DNA from: an uncultured Elusimicrobiales bacterium
GTDB lineage: Bacteria > Elusimicrobiota > Elusimicrobia > Elusimicrobiales > Elusimicrobiaceae
Length of the DNA: 64,000 nt
Direction: 5' to 3'
Assembly: GCA_944327085.1 (NCBI GenBank)
Contig: CALVGG010000001.1
Span: forward strand, 310,001 to 374,000
Position 1 is the first letter of the stretch. Each line of letters begins with the position of its first letter. The translations under genes and the position numbers were made by a program. The notes under the pieces were generated by a model that saw only the letters and a program-made list of their open reading frames with translations, ran no database searches and was not told the origin of the DNA. Below are positions 24,491 to 33,531 of the stretch, one piece after another.

Positions 24491-27400
24491 ATGAGAAAAC
24501 AATACCTTTTGCTTTGTGCTTTTTTATTACTCAACACCCCGGGTTTTGCTTTGCAGGCAGACCCCGAAACGAAAATTTTGCTTATAGACGCACAAACCGT
24601 CAGCGGCGCTACGGAAGTTGAGGGGGCCGACAATCAACAAGGGGCCGACGGCTACCAGGTAATCATAACCAACAGCACCGTGCAAGATAACCTCAGCCCG
24701 TTGCATAACTCCCAGGTGTTGGGTGGAGGAACCGTATACGGCACCGCCAATGACAATAAAATAGAAATTACCGATTCTACCGTAAACCGCAACATTGTGG
24801 CCGGCCAATCCACCTTTGGCACCCAGGCCAACAACAATGTGGTGACGATTAACAATTCCAAATTAAACGAAGGGGCGCCTTTGTCCGAGCTAACCACGCT
24901 GTCTAATTATCAGGTGGAGCACCGCTATGATGACCAAGGGCAGGAGGTGTATACTTTAGCCAGCATGGCGGGCGATACGGTGCAAACCGCCGGGGAATTA
25001 ACGCCGGAATTCGCCCAATACACCGTTTACGGGGGAACTGTAGCCAACGGGGAAGCCAGCGGAAACCAAATTATTGTTACTAATTCCAACGGCACCATAG
25101 GCAACAATTTAATAGGGGGCTATTCCCCTTATTTGGCCGAAACCCACCTGCATGATAACAGCGTGCAGGTAACCAATTCCCAGGTAAGCGGACTGATTGT
25201 GGGGGCCACCAGCCTGGGAATGAATTGGGAAAACAGCATTACCGATCCTTTAATAAACAATAACAACTCCATTTTAATTTCCGGCTCCCAGATTAATGAC
25301 GCCATCGGCGCTTACGGCGGTTTATCCACCAACGGCAACAGCATTGTGCTTAACGATTCCGTAGCCGATAATTTATACGGGGTATCCTTTGGGCAAAATA
25401 TTTTTTATATGGGCGGCCAACCCGCCACCATAGAAAACACCGCCTATAACAACAGTGTGCGGTTATATAACAATTCCATTGCTTTGGGCAATATTTACGG
25501 GGCGCAAAGCCACAGCGTGCAAGCCAAGGGGAACGTGGTGGAGCTGCTCACCGGCTCCAAAGCGCAGGGCAGTGTGTACGGGGTGCATATGTCCAACGCG
25601 CTTGTACAGGAAAATGACACCACCGTATCCTGGAATACAGTTCAAACCGCGGCCGAAAACAACCGGGTTATTTTAAACGGAGCCGAAGCCGGCACCGCCA
25701 CGGCTGAAATTGCCGGCGCCAAAAACTCAAGCGGTTGGGCAAATAACAACTTGGTACAAATCACGGATTCCACCGCCACCGCCGCCACATTGGCCGGCGG
25801 CTGGGCGCAACACGAACGCCAAACCTTAACCGCTTCCGCTACGCAAGTTTTTCCCTCCGGCACCAAAAACCTCCCTTCCGGCCAGCAGGATTTATCTATC
25901 GGTTATCAAGCCAATACCAATACCGTATCGGCTGCGGGCAGCACTATTCAGGCCAATGTATACGGCGGTTTGGTGTCCCGCCAGGAAGAAACCAACCCCA
26001 ACGGCACGCCGGATACCACCCTCTCCACCGCTTGGGCCAACCTGGTGCATTTGGATACATCTTCCGTAACCGGCAATGTATACGGCGGGGCCGCAATGGG
26101 GGATTATACTTCTGCCAAATACAACCGCCTTTGGTTAACCAATACACAAGTAACCGGCAGTGTATACGGCGGGTTTGCCCAAGGCGCCAATGCCGCCGCA
26201 GCCTGGAACCAGGTGATATTAAATAATACGTCCGTCAGCGGGGACGTGTATGCCTCTTCCGCCGCGCAGCAGGAAGGCAACAACACGGTTACTTTGGCCG
26301 GGCAGACGGATATTTCCGGCACGGTTTATGGCGGAGGTACAAACAACCAGCTGACGCTGCTCAACTTTCAAAGTGCGCTGCCGCTTCATTTAAACGGGTT
26401 TGACCGGCCTTATATTATTTCCGGGGCGGATACATCCGTTATTTTTGCGCAAGACGTTGCCCAGGGCAATGTATATGTGCAAGGCATTCAAGACGTAAAC
26501 AGCCATATTATGATACGCACGCCGGACGAAAATTCTTCCTTTACTTTGCACGCGACAGATTCCGGCGTATATACCTATTCCCTCACGCCAACCGCACTGG
26601 AAGACGGCTGGACGGGCTGGCTGCTTTCCGGCGGGTTTTCAATGGATAGGGCCAAATCTTACGCGCGCACTTCTTTGGCGGCGCTGGCTTTGGCCAACGC
26701 GGGGGACGGACTGCTGGAAAACGCCTTAAACTCCGCCGCGCAAAGCGAACAGGAAACCGGCACATTCTTGCAAACCGGTTATGAAAACGCCTCCCATAAT
26801 ACAGGCAGCAGCATCCGCCTGCATGCCACTACCGCCATGGCCGGTTTATACGCCAAAACCGGGGATATGATTGGCGGGGCGTATGCCCGCTATGCTTATG
26901 GGGATTACAATACGCACCCCGTCCACACCGAGAGCTACGCCTATTCTTGGGCGGGCGGTTTATTTGGCGCCTGGAACGCCACCCAACGCCTGCAGCTGTT
27001 GGCCGATGCCCGCGTGGGCTGGCAAAGCACCAGCTACGGCGGTTCTTACCAAACGGGGGCCAGCTTTGATTACGAAAGCGTTTTCACCTCCTTCCAAACC
27101 GCCGCACAATACACACTGTGCCAAGAATTAACGGCCGATGCCCGCCTGCGCTGGACCCATATTTCCGGAGACAGCCTGACCGACAATTTAGGAGAACACA
27201 TCTTTTTAAGCGGGAGTGACAGCTTGCTCGGCTCCATCGGGCTGGCCTACCAACCGCAGGCATTGGCTTTTGGCTATTTTGCCCCGCGTTTGAAAGCGGA
27301 ATTATTGCACGAATTTAACGGCCGCGCCACCGCATGGGTGGAAGGATACCGTGTAGGCGGCACCAGCCTGCGCGGCACCACCGGGCGCGGAACCCTGGGG

Positions 27401-27508
27401 CTGCAATACAACCACCCGAAAGGTTTTTATGCTGATTTGTCCGGTTTCTGGGAAGGGGGACAAATGGAGGGTTGGGGCGTAAAAGCACAAGCCGCGCTGC
27501 GTTTTTGA
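24491..27508 (+). CDS. AIDA-like autotransporter adhesin (type Va)
   Basis: A 1005-residue autotransporter. A signal peptide (MRKQYLLLCAFLLLNTPGFA) leads into a passenger of Asn/Thr/Ser/Gly-rich beta-helix repeats with many VYGG or IYGA units (about residues 30-690). A linker and a C-terminal beta-barrel (about 750-1005) follow, with alternating aromatic strands and the terminal Phe (AQAALRF) recognised by the Bam complex. The passenger would be exported by Sec, inserted through the barrel and displayed on the surface, where such proteins bind host glycans or other cells. GC content is clearly higher than in the island to the left. A GGAG sits about 11 nt before the ATG. Strong terminator directly after. 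Confidence 0.88.
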   Translation: MRKQYLLLCAFLLLNTPGFALQADPETKILLIDAQTVSGATEVEGADNQQGADGYQVIITNSTVQDNLSPLHNSQVLGGGTVYGTANDNKIEITDSTVNRNIVAGQSTFGTQANNNVVTINNSKLNEGAPLSELTTLSNYQVEHRYDDQGQEVYTLASMAGDTVQTAGELTPEFAQYTVYGGTVANGEASGNQIIVTNSNGTIGNNLIGGYSPYLAETHLHDNSVQVTNSQVSGLIVGATSLGMNWENSITDPLINNNNSILISGSQINDAIGAYGGLSTNGNSIVLNDSVADNLYGVSFGQNIFYMGGQPATIENTAYNNSVRLYNNSIALGNIYGAQSHSVQAKGNVVELLTGSKAQGSVYGVHMSNALVQENDTTVSWNTVQTAAENNRVILNGAEAGTATAEIAGAKNSSGWANNNLVQITDSTATAATLAGGWAQHERQTLTASATQVFPSGTKNLPSGQQDLSIGYQANTNTVSAAGSTIQANVYGGLVSRQEETNPNGTPDTTLSTAWANLVHLDTSSVTGNVYGGAAMGDYTSAKYNRLWLTNTQVTGSVYGGFAQGANAAAAWNQVILNNTSVSGDVYASSAAQQEGNNTVTLAGQTDISGTVYGGGTNNQLTLLNFQSALPLHLNGFDRPYIISGADTSVIFAQDVAQGNVYVQGIQDVNSHIMIRTPDENSSFTLHATDSGVYTYSLTPTALEDGWTGWLLSGGFSMDRAKSYARTSLAALALANAGDGLLENALNSAAQSEQETGTFLQTGYENASHNTGSSIRLHATTAMAGLYAKTGDMIGGAYARYAYGDYNTHPVHTESYAYSWAGGLFGAWNATQRLQLLADARVGWQSTSYGGSYQTGASFDYESVFTSFQTAAQYTLCQELTADARLRWTHISGDSLTDNLGEHIFLSGSDSLLGSIGLAYQPQALAFGYFAPRLKAELLHEFNGRATAWVEGYRVGGTSLRGTTGRGTLGLQYNHPKGFYADLSGFWEGGQMEGWGVKAQAALRF

Positions 27509-27522
27509 TACGCTTGCCCCAA

Positions 27523-27552
27523 ACGCCCCGCCAAACCGCGGGGCGTTTTTTT
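27523..27552 (+). terminator. Terminator after the autotransporter
   Basis: ACGCCCCGC and GCGGGGCGT pair perfectly (9 bp, 6-nt loop), followed by seven T's. Confidence 0.9.
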
Positions 27553-27644
27553 ATTTACAGCCCAACCAGGTCTTTTGTTTAAAAGTTATAATATATATAG
27601 CAGGTTATACTTTTAAAACCAAATTTTTTGCCAACAGGTAATGT

Positions 27645-28688
27645 ATGATTCGATTTAATTGTGATTATAACGAAGGCACCCACCCCGCCATTTTGGAGCG
27701 CCTTGCCAAAACCAATATGGAGCAAATCCCCGGTTACGGGGAAGACCACTACTGCCGCCAAGCCGCCCAACTGCTGCGGGAAAAATGCCAAGCCCCGCAG
27801 GCGGACGTACATTTCCTGGTGGGCGGCACGCAAACCAATTTAACGGTCATTGCTTCTGCTTTAAAACCGTATCAATGCGTTATATCGGCCGATTCCGGAC
27901 ACATTAACGTGCACGAAACCGGCGCCATAGAAGCCACCGGCCACCGCATTATTTCCGTACCCGGCACGGAAGGCAAAATATCCGCCGCCCAAATACAGCA
28001 AGTGTGCGATACGCATTATACCGAAGACAACCCGGAATTTTCCGCCCAGCCCAAAATGGTTTATATTTCCTTTCCTACCGAATACGGCACCCTGTACACC
28101 AAGCAGGAATTGCAAGAACTGCACGATGTTTGCCAAAAAAACAACCTGCTTTTATTTGCAGACGGAGCCCGCCTGGGCTATGCCCTGACTGCCAAGAAAA
28201 ATACCGTCTCCCTGCCGGAATTGGCCGCCTTGTGCGATGTGTTTTATATAGGAGGCACCAAAGTGGGCGCCTTATTTGGCGAAGCCGTGGTGATTATGAA
28301 CCCGGATTTAAAAAAAGATTTCCGCTATTACATTAAACAGCGCGGGGCCATGCTGGCCAAAGGCTGGCTGCTTGGCCTGCAGTTTTTAACTTTGTTTGAA
28401 GATGATTTGTATTTAAACATTGCCCGCCGCGCAAACGAATTTGCCGCCCGCATTAAAAAAGCGTTTCAAAAGGCGGGGTTTCCGCTGTTGTATAACTCCC
28501 CCACCAACCAGCAATTTCCCATTTTGCCTAATGAAATGGTAAAAAAACTGGAGAAAAAATACGTGCTGGCACATTTCGGCCACCCGGATGACAAACACAC
28601 CGTGATCCGCGTGTGCACCAGCTGGGCCACCACGGAAGAACACGTAGCCGCACTGGAGCAGGACATAGCGGACTTGTCTTCCTTATAA
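27645..28688 (+). CDS. ltaE: Low-specificity threonine aldolase (beta-eliminating lyase family)
   Basis: A 347-residue fold-type I PLP enzyme. FLVGGTQTN near the N-terminus binds the PLP phosphate, FADGARLG supplies the Asp contacting the pyridine nitrogen, and the Lys in YIGGTKVGA forms the Schiff base. Threonine aldolases split threonine or allo-threonine into glycine and acetaldehyde. The length fits the family. Upstream there is a TATAAT at 27587-27592 without a good -35 and only a weak AGG ribosome binding site. It is a single-gene unit bounded by terminators. A tryptophanase-like or other beta-lyase activity cannot be ruled out from sequence alone. Confidence 0.85.
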   Translation: MIRFNCDYNEGTHPAILERLAKTNMEQIPGYGEDHYCRQAAQLLREKCQAPQADVHFLVGGTQTNLTVIASALKPYQCVISADSGHINVHETGAIEATGHRIISVPGTEGKISAAQIQQVCDTHYTEDNPEFSAQPKMVYISFPTEYGTLYTKQELQELHDVCQKNNLLLFADGARLGYALTAKKNTVSLPELAALCDVFYIGGTKVGALFGEAVVIMNPDLKKDFRYYIKQRGAMLAKGWLLGLQFLTLFEDDLYLNIARRANEFAARIKKAFQKAGFPLLYNSPTNQQFPILPNEMVKKLEKKYVLAHFGHPDDKHTVIRVCTSWATTEEHVAALEQDIADLSSL

Positions 28689-28706
28689 TTTATTGCACGC
28701 TTACGC

Positions 28707-28733
28707 AAAGGCCCAGCCGCAAGCTGGGCCTTT
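28707..28733 (+). terminator. Terminator after the threonine aldolase
   Basis: AAAGGCCCAGC and GCTGGGCCTTT form an 11-bp perfect stem with a CGCAA loop. The T-run is short. Confidence 0.75.
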
Positions 28734-28775
28734 GGGCCCTTGTTAGCCTCCCCGTTAAACAGCTATTCTATAAGT

Positions 28776-29489
28776 ATGAAACACCTGTTTTTAATATTTG
28801 CAGCCGGAGTGCTGTTGGCTACCCCCGTTTGTGCGGCCGCGCCCGAACAAACCGCCGCGCGCGCCGTGGAACAAGCTTTTCAAAATACGCCCAAGCTGTT
28901 TACTGTTTATACCAACAGCTTGCGCTCCCTGCCTAAAGACCAGTTTGACGCCTTTGCCGGCGCCATTGCCCTGGTGCAACTGGCCAAGCCCTATGCCCAA
29001 GCGCCCGATTTTACGGACATTCCCCAAGCTGCCTTTCCGGACGTATTAACCGTACAGGTTATTTTTGATACGCGGGCAAATATTTCCGCTCAACTGGCTA
29101 AAATAAAAGGCTCTCAACAAGCCTTAAAAAAAGCCAACGGTTTAACCGTTACCCAGCAAACCCCAAATAAAAAATATATCCATACGGTTTTTATCCCTAC
29201 GGACGATTTTACCGTCAATCATGCCCCCTATTACATTACGGCACGGGTAGCTGTGGTGCTGGCACATGAAATTTACGGGCACGTATATCATTATTTGCAA
29301 AACCCCAAAACGGCTTTCTCACCGGAAAACATAAAAGAGAAACGCGCCTACGAGCAAAGCACCGCTTTTGCCCGGGGGATTATCTCTTCCGAGATGTTTA
29401 AAAATTTCCCGCCGCAGTTGCAAACCCAATTTCGCGCGGCGTTAAAGAAAGAAGAAGCCCTGCTGCGCTCTTATACGGCAGGCAAATAA
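28776..29489 (+). CDS. Secreted protein with a HExxGH zinc-protease-like motif
   Basis: A 237-residue protein with a cleavable signal peptide (MKHLFLIFAAGVLLATPVCA). At about residue 165 it has VVLAHEIYGHVYHY. HEIYGH fits the HExxGH zinc-binding variant known from dipeptidyl peptidase III rather than the usual HExxH. A glutamate about 25-30 residues later (EKRAYEQSTAF) could be the third ligand. The family is not recognised. It is probably a periplasmic or secreted metallopeptidase-like protein. The start at the second Met is chosen because the signal peptide begins there; no clear ribosome binding site is present. Confidence 0.6.
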   Translation: MKHLFLIFAAGVLLATPVCAAAPEQTAARAVEQAFQNTPKLFTVYTNSLRSLPKDQFDAFAGAIALVQLAKPYAQAPDFTDIPQAAFPDVLTVQVIFDTRANISAQLAKIKGSQQALKKANGLTVTQQTPNKKYIHTVFIPTDDFTVNHAPYYITARVAVVLAHEIYGHVYHYLQNPKTAFSPENIKEKRAYEQSTAFARGIISSEMFKNFPPQLQTQFRAALKKEEALLRSYTAGK

Positions 29490-29587
29490 CCCCTTTTGCG
29501 CCCTAAGGGCACAAAAAGGTAAAATATATAAAAGACGGCAGAGCCCGCCCCGTAACATAAAGACGCCCTCTACCGCAGGAGAAAATG

Positions 29588-29905
29588 ATGAGTATTTTTG
29601 AAGCGTTAATGATGTTGGGCTTTGGTTTGGCCTGGCCGTTTAATATTTCGCGCTCTTTGCGCACCAAAACAGCCGCCGGCAAAAGCTTTTTATTTATGAT
29701 TACCATTGAATTTGCCTACGTGTGCGGGATGATTCACAAAATTTTGCATAATTTTGACTGGGTTTTCTGGCTGTATGTATTAAACTTTGTAATGGTAGGG
29801 ATCGATTTCTGCCTGATGCTGCGCTACACCAAGTTGGATGCTTTCCGCAGTTTGCGCCAGCAGGCGCGCAAACGCCACGCACAGAAGGCCAAGGCTTTGC
29901 AATAA
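29588..29905 (+). CDS. Small PQ-loop/SemiSWEET-like membrane protein
   Basis: A 105-residue protein with three hydrophobic segments (about 5-22, 34-55, 62-82) and a basic C-terminal tail (RQQARKRHAQKAK). WPFNISRSLRTKTAAGKSF matches the first-helix/loop pattern of SemiSWEET-type half-transporters, where a proline kink lies in helix one. These act as dimers moving sugars or amino acids down gradients. AGGAG precedes two adjacent ATGs; I prefer the second (29588) for spacing. A strong terminator follows. Confidence 0.6.
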   Translation: MSIFEALMMLGFGLAWPFNISRSLRTKTAAGKSFLFMITIEFAYVCGMIHKILHNFDWVFWLYVLNFVMVGIDFCLMLRYTKLDAFRSLRQQARKRHAQKAKALQ

Positions 29906-29916
29906 TTACCCGCACA

Positions 29917-29945
29917 AACCCCGCTTTTATAAGCGGGGTTTATTT
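29917..29945 (+). terminator. Terminator
   Basis: AACCCCGCTT-TTAT-AAGCGGGGTT, a perfect 10-bp stem, followed by TATTTTTA. Confidence 0.88.
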
Positions 29946-30008
29946 TTACACATAATTTTTTTAAAAAATATTGCATCAACCCTGCGCAAATAAAGTACAA
30001 TAATATAC

Positions 30009-30131
30009 ATGAATAAAAACACCGCACTAACCATTAAACGCGTGCACGCCCTAATTACCGGGGGCGCGCGTTATTTTGCGTATGCTATGTTTATGTTTAA
30101 ACGCGCAAACGGGTTAAGGAGCGGATTGTAA
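30009..30131 (+). other. Short transcript: 40-residue ORF or small RNA
   Basis: Between two strong terminators lies a unit with a -10-like TACAAT just before 30005 and its own terminator at 30158-30191. It contains a 40-codon ORF (ending FKRANGLRSGL), basic and without a Shine-Dalgarno sequence. It also has a GCGCGTT/AACGCGC inverted repeat (about 30066-30107). The lack of a ribosome binding site and the RNA pairing favour a small RNA, but a leaderless peptide is possible. Confidence 0.35.
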
Positions 30132-30157
30132 TAATATAAATTTTTGTATATATCATA

Positions 30158-30191
30158 AACCGGCTCCTTTCATAAAAGGGGTCGGTTTTTT
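30158..30191 (+). terminator. Terminator upstream of the ankyrin gene
   Basis: AACCGGCTCCTTT and AAAGGGGTCGGTT make a 13-bp stem (two G-U pairs, CATA loop) followed by TTTTTT. It ends the short transcript from about 30005. Confidence 0.85.
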
Positions 30192-30214
30192 AATGGAAAA
30201 GAGGAAAAAGAAAA

Positions 30215-31006
30215 ATGATAAAGAAATGGATAATTGGCAGTACGGCTGTTTTAACATGCGCTCTTAGCGCCCAGGCATATGATGCCCAGGCCTTTATGCG
30301 CCAGTATAAAGATACAATTTCTATCGTAGAAACCAACTACGCCCACAAACTGCCTATTTCTGGCTATGAACGCAAGCAGCTGTTTCAAAAAGAATTTTTA
30401 ATGCGCGCGGCCGAATTTGGCCCGCAGGAATTATTGGATAAAGTACTGGCTTTAGCCACCACCCCCCTGCAAATTGCGCAGGAAGACAACCTGGGCCGCA
30501 CCGCTTTATTTTACGCGGCCGATTCCCGCGCGGCCGACAGTTTATTAAACCGCTTTATATCTTTAGAAGCCGCCCGCGGCCTGCAAGTGGGCTACGCCGC
30601 CATGAACGCCGGCCCCGTGGAACCCGGTAAAAAAGCCCAGCGCTTTTTAAATAAAACCGATAACGAGGGCGCCACCGCTTTAATGATTTTGTTAAGAGAC
30701 GGCAAAACCTCCGCCGCCGAGCGTCTGCTGGCCAGAGGGGCCAACCCCTGCGTGCAGGATAAAGACGGTGTAACCCCGCTGCATATGGCCGTGCTGGGCA
30801 CCAAAAATAATAATCCGGCCGGGTTAAAAACTTTACAAAAAGTATTAAAAGCCTGCCCCAAAAACATAAACGCCAAAACCAAAGACGGGCTGTTGCCTCT
30901 CCACTGGGCAGATAAAGCCGTTTACAGCAAAGCTTATGCCCTGTTAAAACAGGCCATGCCCAAGAAGCAAGCCCCTAATTGGGAAGGAAAATTAAAAGCT
31001 TTATAA
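30215..31006 (+). CDS. Secreted ankyrin-repeat protein
   Basis: A 263-residue protein with a signal peptide (MIKKWIIGSTAVLTCALSAQA) and about four ankyrin repeats. Clear repeat starts are DNLGRTALFYAA, DNEGATALMILL, DKDGVTPLHMAV and TKDGLLPLHWAD. Ankyrin repeats mediate protein binding; with a signal peptide it acts in the periplasm or outside the cell. Ribosome binding site AAGAGGAAAAAG. It is a single-gene unit sharing its bidirectional terminator with the GT8 gene opposite. Confidence 0.8.
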   Translation: MIKKWIIGSTAVLTCALSAQAYDAQAFMRQYKDTISIVETNYAHKLPISGYERKQLFQKEFLMRAAEFGPQELLDKVLALATTPLQIAQEDNLGRTALFYAADSRAADSLLNRFISLEAARGLQVGYAAMNAGPVEPGKKAQRFLNKTDNEGATALMILLRDGKTSAAERLLARGANPCVQDKDGVTPLHMAVLGTKNNNPAGLKTLQKVLKACPKNINAKTKDGLLPLHWADKAVYSKAYALLKQAMPKKQAPNWEGKLKAL

Positions 31007-31014
31007 AACATACA

Positions 31015-31044
31015 AAACGCCCCGCTTGAAAGAGCGGGGCGTTT
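31015..31044. terminator. Bidirectional terminator between convergent genes
   Basis: AAACGCCCCGCT and AGCGGGGCGTTT form a 12-bp stem with a 6-nt loop. A's and T's on both sides allow it to serve the ankyrin gene and the GT8 gene. Confidence 0.85.
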
Positions 31045-31047
31045 ATT

Positions 31048-32004
31048 TTAACGGCCTAAATATTTAAACGGATATTGAAGCACATATTTTAAAAAGCGGG
31101 CCGGGTGCATTTGCGGGTCCGGGGAACGGTCAAAAAATTTAAACCGCTGCAGGTTATATTTTTTAATCATTTTCAGCCAGGGGTGTTCTTTATCCGTATG
31201 GGGTTTGCCGCCCATTTGAAGATATTGCTGATAAAATGCCTGCCAGGGGGCGTTCCAGGTATACGTCCAAAAACGCACGCCGCCGCCGGCGCAGTGATAA
31301 ATCAAAACGTCCTTGCGGTTTTTGTCCAAATATTTGGGGTTGCTGGGCAGGCAGTTGCAAATATCCGGCAGTACTTCCACCTTAATGCCAAATTCCTGAA
31401 ACATCACGTTTACAACGCCCTGATCCGGGCAGACCAGGTTTTCCAGCCATTCGGCTGTTTTGTGGTAGCACCACATACGCAGTTCCCGGCGGTGGGGGAT
31501 ATTATCGCAAAACAAAGTAACGCCGGCATTATAGCAGGGCACCGTCATATCATACTGGGGCATGGGGTGCACAAAGTTTTTGGTAATAAGCGTAAGACCT
31601 TTTTGCGTATCTTTGCACATGGCCACGCCGGTTTTATCCCCAAAGTTATTAAAAATATAGCTTAAATCCCCCCCAATCATTACGTCTACATCAATATAAA
31701 GCACTTTTTTATAGGTGTCCAACAAATCAAAAATTTCATAGCGGGCGAATGTAAGCTGGGTGAAGTTTTTAAAATTAATATTTTCAAAATCCGTCTCCAC
31801 CGCGAAGTGATATTCTTTAAAAATACAGGGTGTAATGGAATTTAAAAAAGCTTTATCCGCTTCCGTAAACCCTTGATAATAAACCAACACATCAGTAGTT
31901 TTTAATAAATCAGCACAGTGTTTTTTTAAACTTAACAGGGCCACGGCCAGGGTGAAAATAAAACGTTCGTTACAAGAAAAGAAAATCGCATTTTTTTTGC
32001 TCAT
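31048..32004 (-). CDS. Family 8 glycosyltransferase
   Basis: A 318-residue GT8 protein (GT-A fold). The DxD metal/nucleotide-sugar motif is DVDVM in VLYIDVDVMIGGDLS, preceded by FARYEIFDLL and followed by YNAGVTLF and CPDQGVVNV, all typical of GT8. These enzymes add glucose or galactose from UDP-sugars, commonly to lipopolysaccharide or other surface glycans. The start is set at the fifth-codon Met (MSKK), which follows GAGGACGAAT. It is divergent from the GT9 gene with only about 60 bp between the two starts, so both probably belong to one surface-glycan locus. Confidence 0.87.
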   Translation of the reverse strand: MSKKNAIFFSCNERFIFTLAVALLSLKKHCADLLKTTDVLVYYQGFTEADKAFLNSITPCIFKEYHFAVETDFENINFKNFTQLTFARYEIFDLLDTYKKVLYIDVDVMIGGDLSYIFNNFGDKTGVAMCKDTQKGLTLITKNFVHPMPQYDMTVPCYNAGVTLFCDNIPHRRELRMWCYHKTAEWLENLVCPDQGVVNVMFQEFGIKVEVLPDICNCLPSNPKYLDKNRKDVLIYHCAGGGVRFWTYTWNAPWQAFYQQYLQMGGKPHTDKEHPWLKMIKKYNLQRFKFFDRSPDPQMHPARFLKYVLQYPFKYLGR

Positions 32005-32067
32005 ATTCGTCCTCAAAAGGGGTTAGTAATATGATAGAATTATAGCATAATTACCAGGAGAACCCCC

Positions 32068-33294
32068 GTGGATCCGCGCCTAAATACTTTAAAATTGGCC
32101 GCCTTGCAGGCACAAAAAATGATTACGCTGCCGGCCCAAACCAGCCGTTTGGCTGCCTGGGCCATGGCCGTGCACCGCATGCGCAAACAACTCAAACAAA
32201 ATATGCGCTTATGGCTGCGGACACTAAAACACCGGCCGGTGGCGCCAGGCGGGCCGCTGCGGGTGCTGGTACATGTGCGGGGTGGAATCGGGGACGTATG
32301 CATGACCCGCATTTTTGTAAAATCCCTGCGGGAAGCCCTGCCTAAAGCGGAGATTTTATTTTGCTATGACAGCAAAGCAGTAGTGGATGCGGTATTTCAG
32401 GACGGACAGTTTATTAACGGATTTCAAAACCGCAAATACATCCCGCAGGAGTTTGACTTGGTCATTTCCGGCTGCCATGTACTGCGCTACGCTTATTACC
32501 GCGAAGAACGCTTAAAACAATTGGCGCCCTCTTTTATGCCAGCTTTTCATAAAGGCCTGGAAATGCAGAAAATATTTAATATTTTTGATCAAAATACTCC
32601 GTATTTGGATGGATATTTAGCCAGAATTACCGTGGAGTATGGCAGCAGCCGGGTAGGCAATTTGGGCCTTTCCACCGGGTTGGACGTTACCCAACAATCC
32701 CGCGCGCCGCTTACGTTAAACGAAACGGAAAGCCGCCGCATATTAAAAAACCTTGGCTTAGCCGGCAAAAAATACATTACCATACACGACGGCATCAATA
32801 CCAATACGGATATTTCCCTCGGCCACCCCACCCGCTGCTGGCCGCAATATTGCTGGCGGGAATTTGCCCTTTTATTTAAAAGGCATTTTCCGGGGATATT
32901 ACTGGTGCAATTGGGCGGAAGCAAAAGCACCGTGTTTGACTTTGCAGATATTTCCCTGGTAGGGAAAACAGCCGTGCAGGACCTGCCTCATATTTTAAAT
33001 AATGCGCTTTTACATGTGGACGGGGAAAGCGGCATGGTGCAACTGGCCAACTTAACCCGCGTACAAAGTGTTGTTTTGTTTGGCCCCACCCCGGAAAAAT
33101 ATTTCGGTTATCCGCAAAACATGAATTTGGTGGCCCCCAACTGCCAAGCCTGTATGAATATAGATTTTAAATGGATGACCCGCTGCGCCCTGGGCTACCC
33201 CGTAGAAAAACAATGTTTGGCGGCCATTACCCCCCAGCGCGTGATGGAGGCCGTAACCCAGGCATTAAGTGCAAATAAACTTGCCACAAAATAA
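32068..33294 (+). CDS. Family 9 (heptosyltransferase-like) glycosyltransferase
   Basis: A 408-residue GT9/GT-B protein. VHVRGGIGDVCMTRIFVKSL near the N-terminus is the first strand and loop of heptosyltransferases. YITIHDGIN and SVVLFGPTPEKYFGYP with a downstream CxxC-like cluster (NCQACMN) mark the C-terminal nucleotide-sugar domain. It starts at GTG 32068 behind CAGGAGAACCCCC. The acceptor is probably the lipopolysaccharide core or another surface glycan. The tRNA-Ala promoter overlaps its last codons. Confidence 0.82.
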   Translation: MDPRLNTLKLAALQAQKMITLPAQTSRLAAWAMAVHRMRKQLKQNMRLWLRTLKHRPVAPGGPLRVLVHVRGGIGDVCMTRIFVKSLREALPKAEILFCYDSKAVVDAVFQDGQFINGFQNRKYIPQEFDLVISGCHVLRYAYYREERLKQLAPSFMPAFHKGLEMQKIFNIFDQNTPYLDGYLARITVEYGSSRVGNLGLSTGLDVTQQSRAPLTLNETESRRILKNLGLAGKKYITIHDGINTNTDISLGHPTRCWPQYCWREFALLFKRHFPGILLVQLGGSKSTVFDFADISLVGKTAVQDLPHILNNALLHVDGESGMVQLANLTRVQSVVLFGPTPEKYFGYPQNMNLVAPNCQACMNIDFKWMTRCALGYPVEKQCLAAITPQRVMEAVTQALSANKLATK

Positions 33295-33309
33295 AAAAAT
33301 TGCTATACT
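33281..33309 (+). promoter_or_regulatory. Promoter of tRNA-Ala
   Basis: TTGCCA (33281-33286), 17-bp spacer, TATACT (33304-33309); the start would fall about 10 bp before the mature tRNA. The -35 lies within the end of the GT9 gene. Confidence 0.8.
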
Positions 33310-33325
33310 ATTTATGTAGTAAGAA

Positions 33326-33401
33326 GGGCCTGTAGCTCAGCTGGGAGAGCGCCTGCATGGCATGCAGGAGGTCGCAAGTTCGATCCTTGTCAGGTCCACC
33401 A
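33326..33401 (+). tRNA. tRNA-Ala (anticodon GGC)
   Basis: A 76-nt tRNA with encoded CCA. Acceptor GGGCCTG pairs with CAGGTCC (one G-U). D arm GCTC-AGCTGGGA-GAGC. The anticodon stem CCTGC/GCAGG encloses ATGGCAT, anticodon GGC. T arm GCAAG-TTCGATC-CTTGT. All expected invariant bases are present. Confidence 0.97.
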
Positions 33402-33414
33402 TTTTAAACCTATT

Positions 33415-33437
33415 ACCCGCCGCAAGGCGGGTTTTTT
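33415..33437 (+). terminator. Terminator of tRNA-Ala
   Basis: ACCCGCC-GCAA-GGCGGGT followed by TTTTTATTTT. Confidence 0.9.
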
Positions 33438-33531
33438 ATTTTGTCACAGAGACTTTTTTCTCCAAATATATAAAACACGAAGACTCTCTTGTCATTTCCC
33501 CGCCAAAACCCACATTTTATATACTGTTTAT

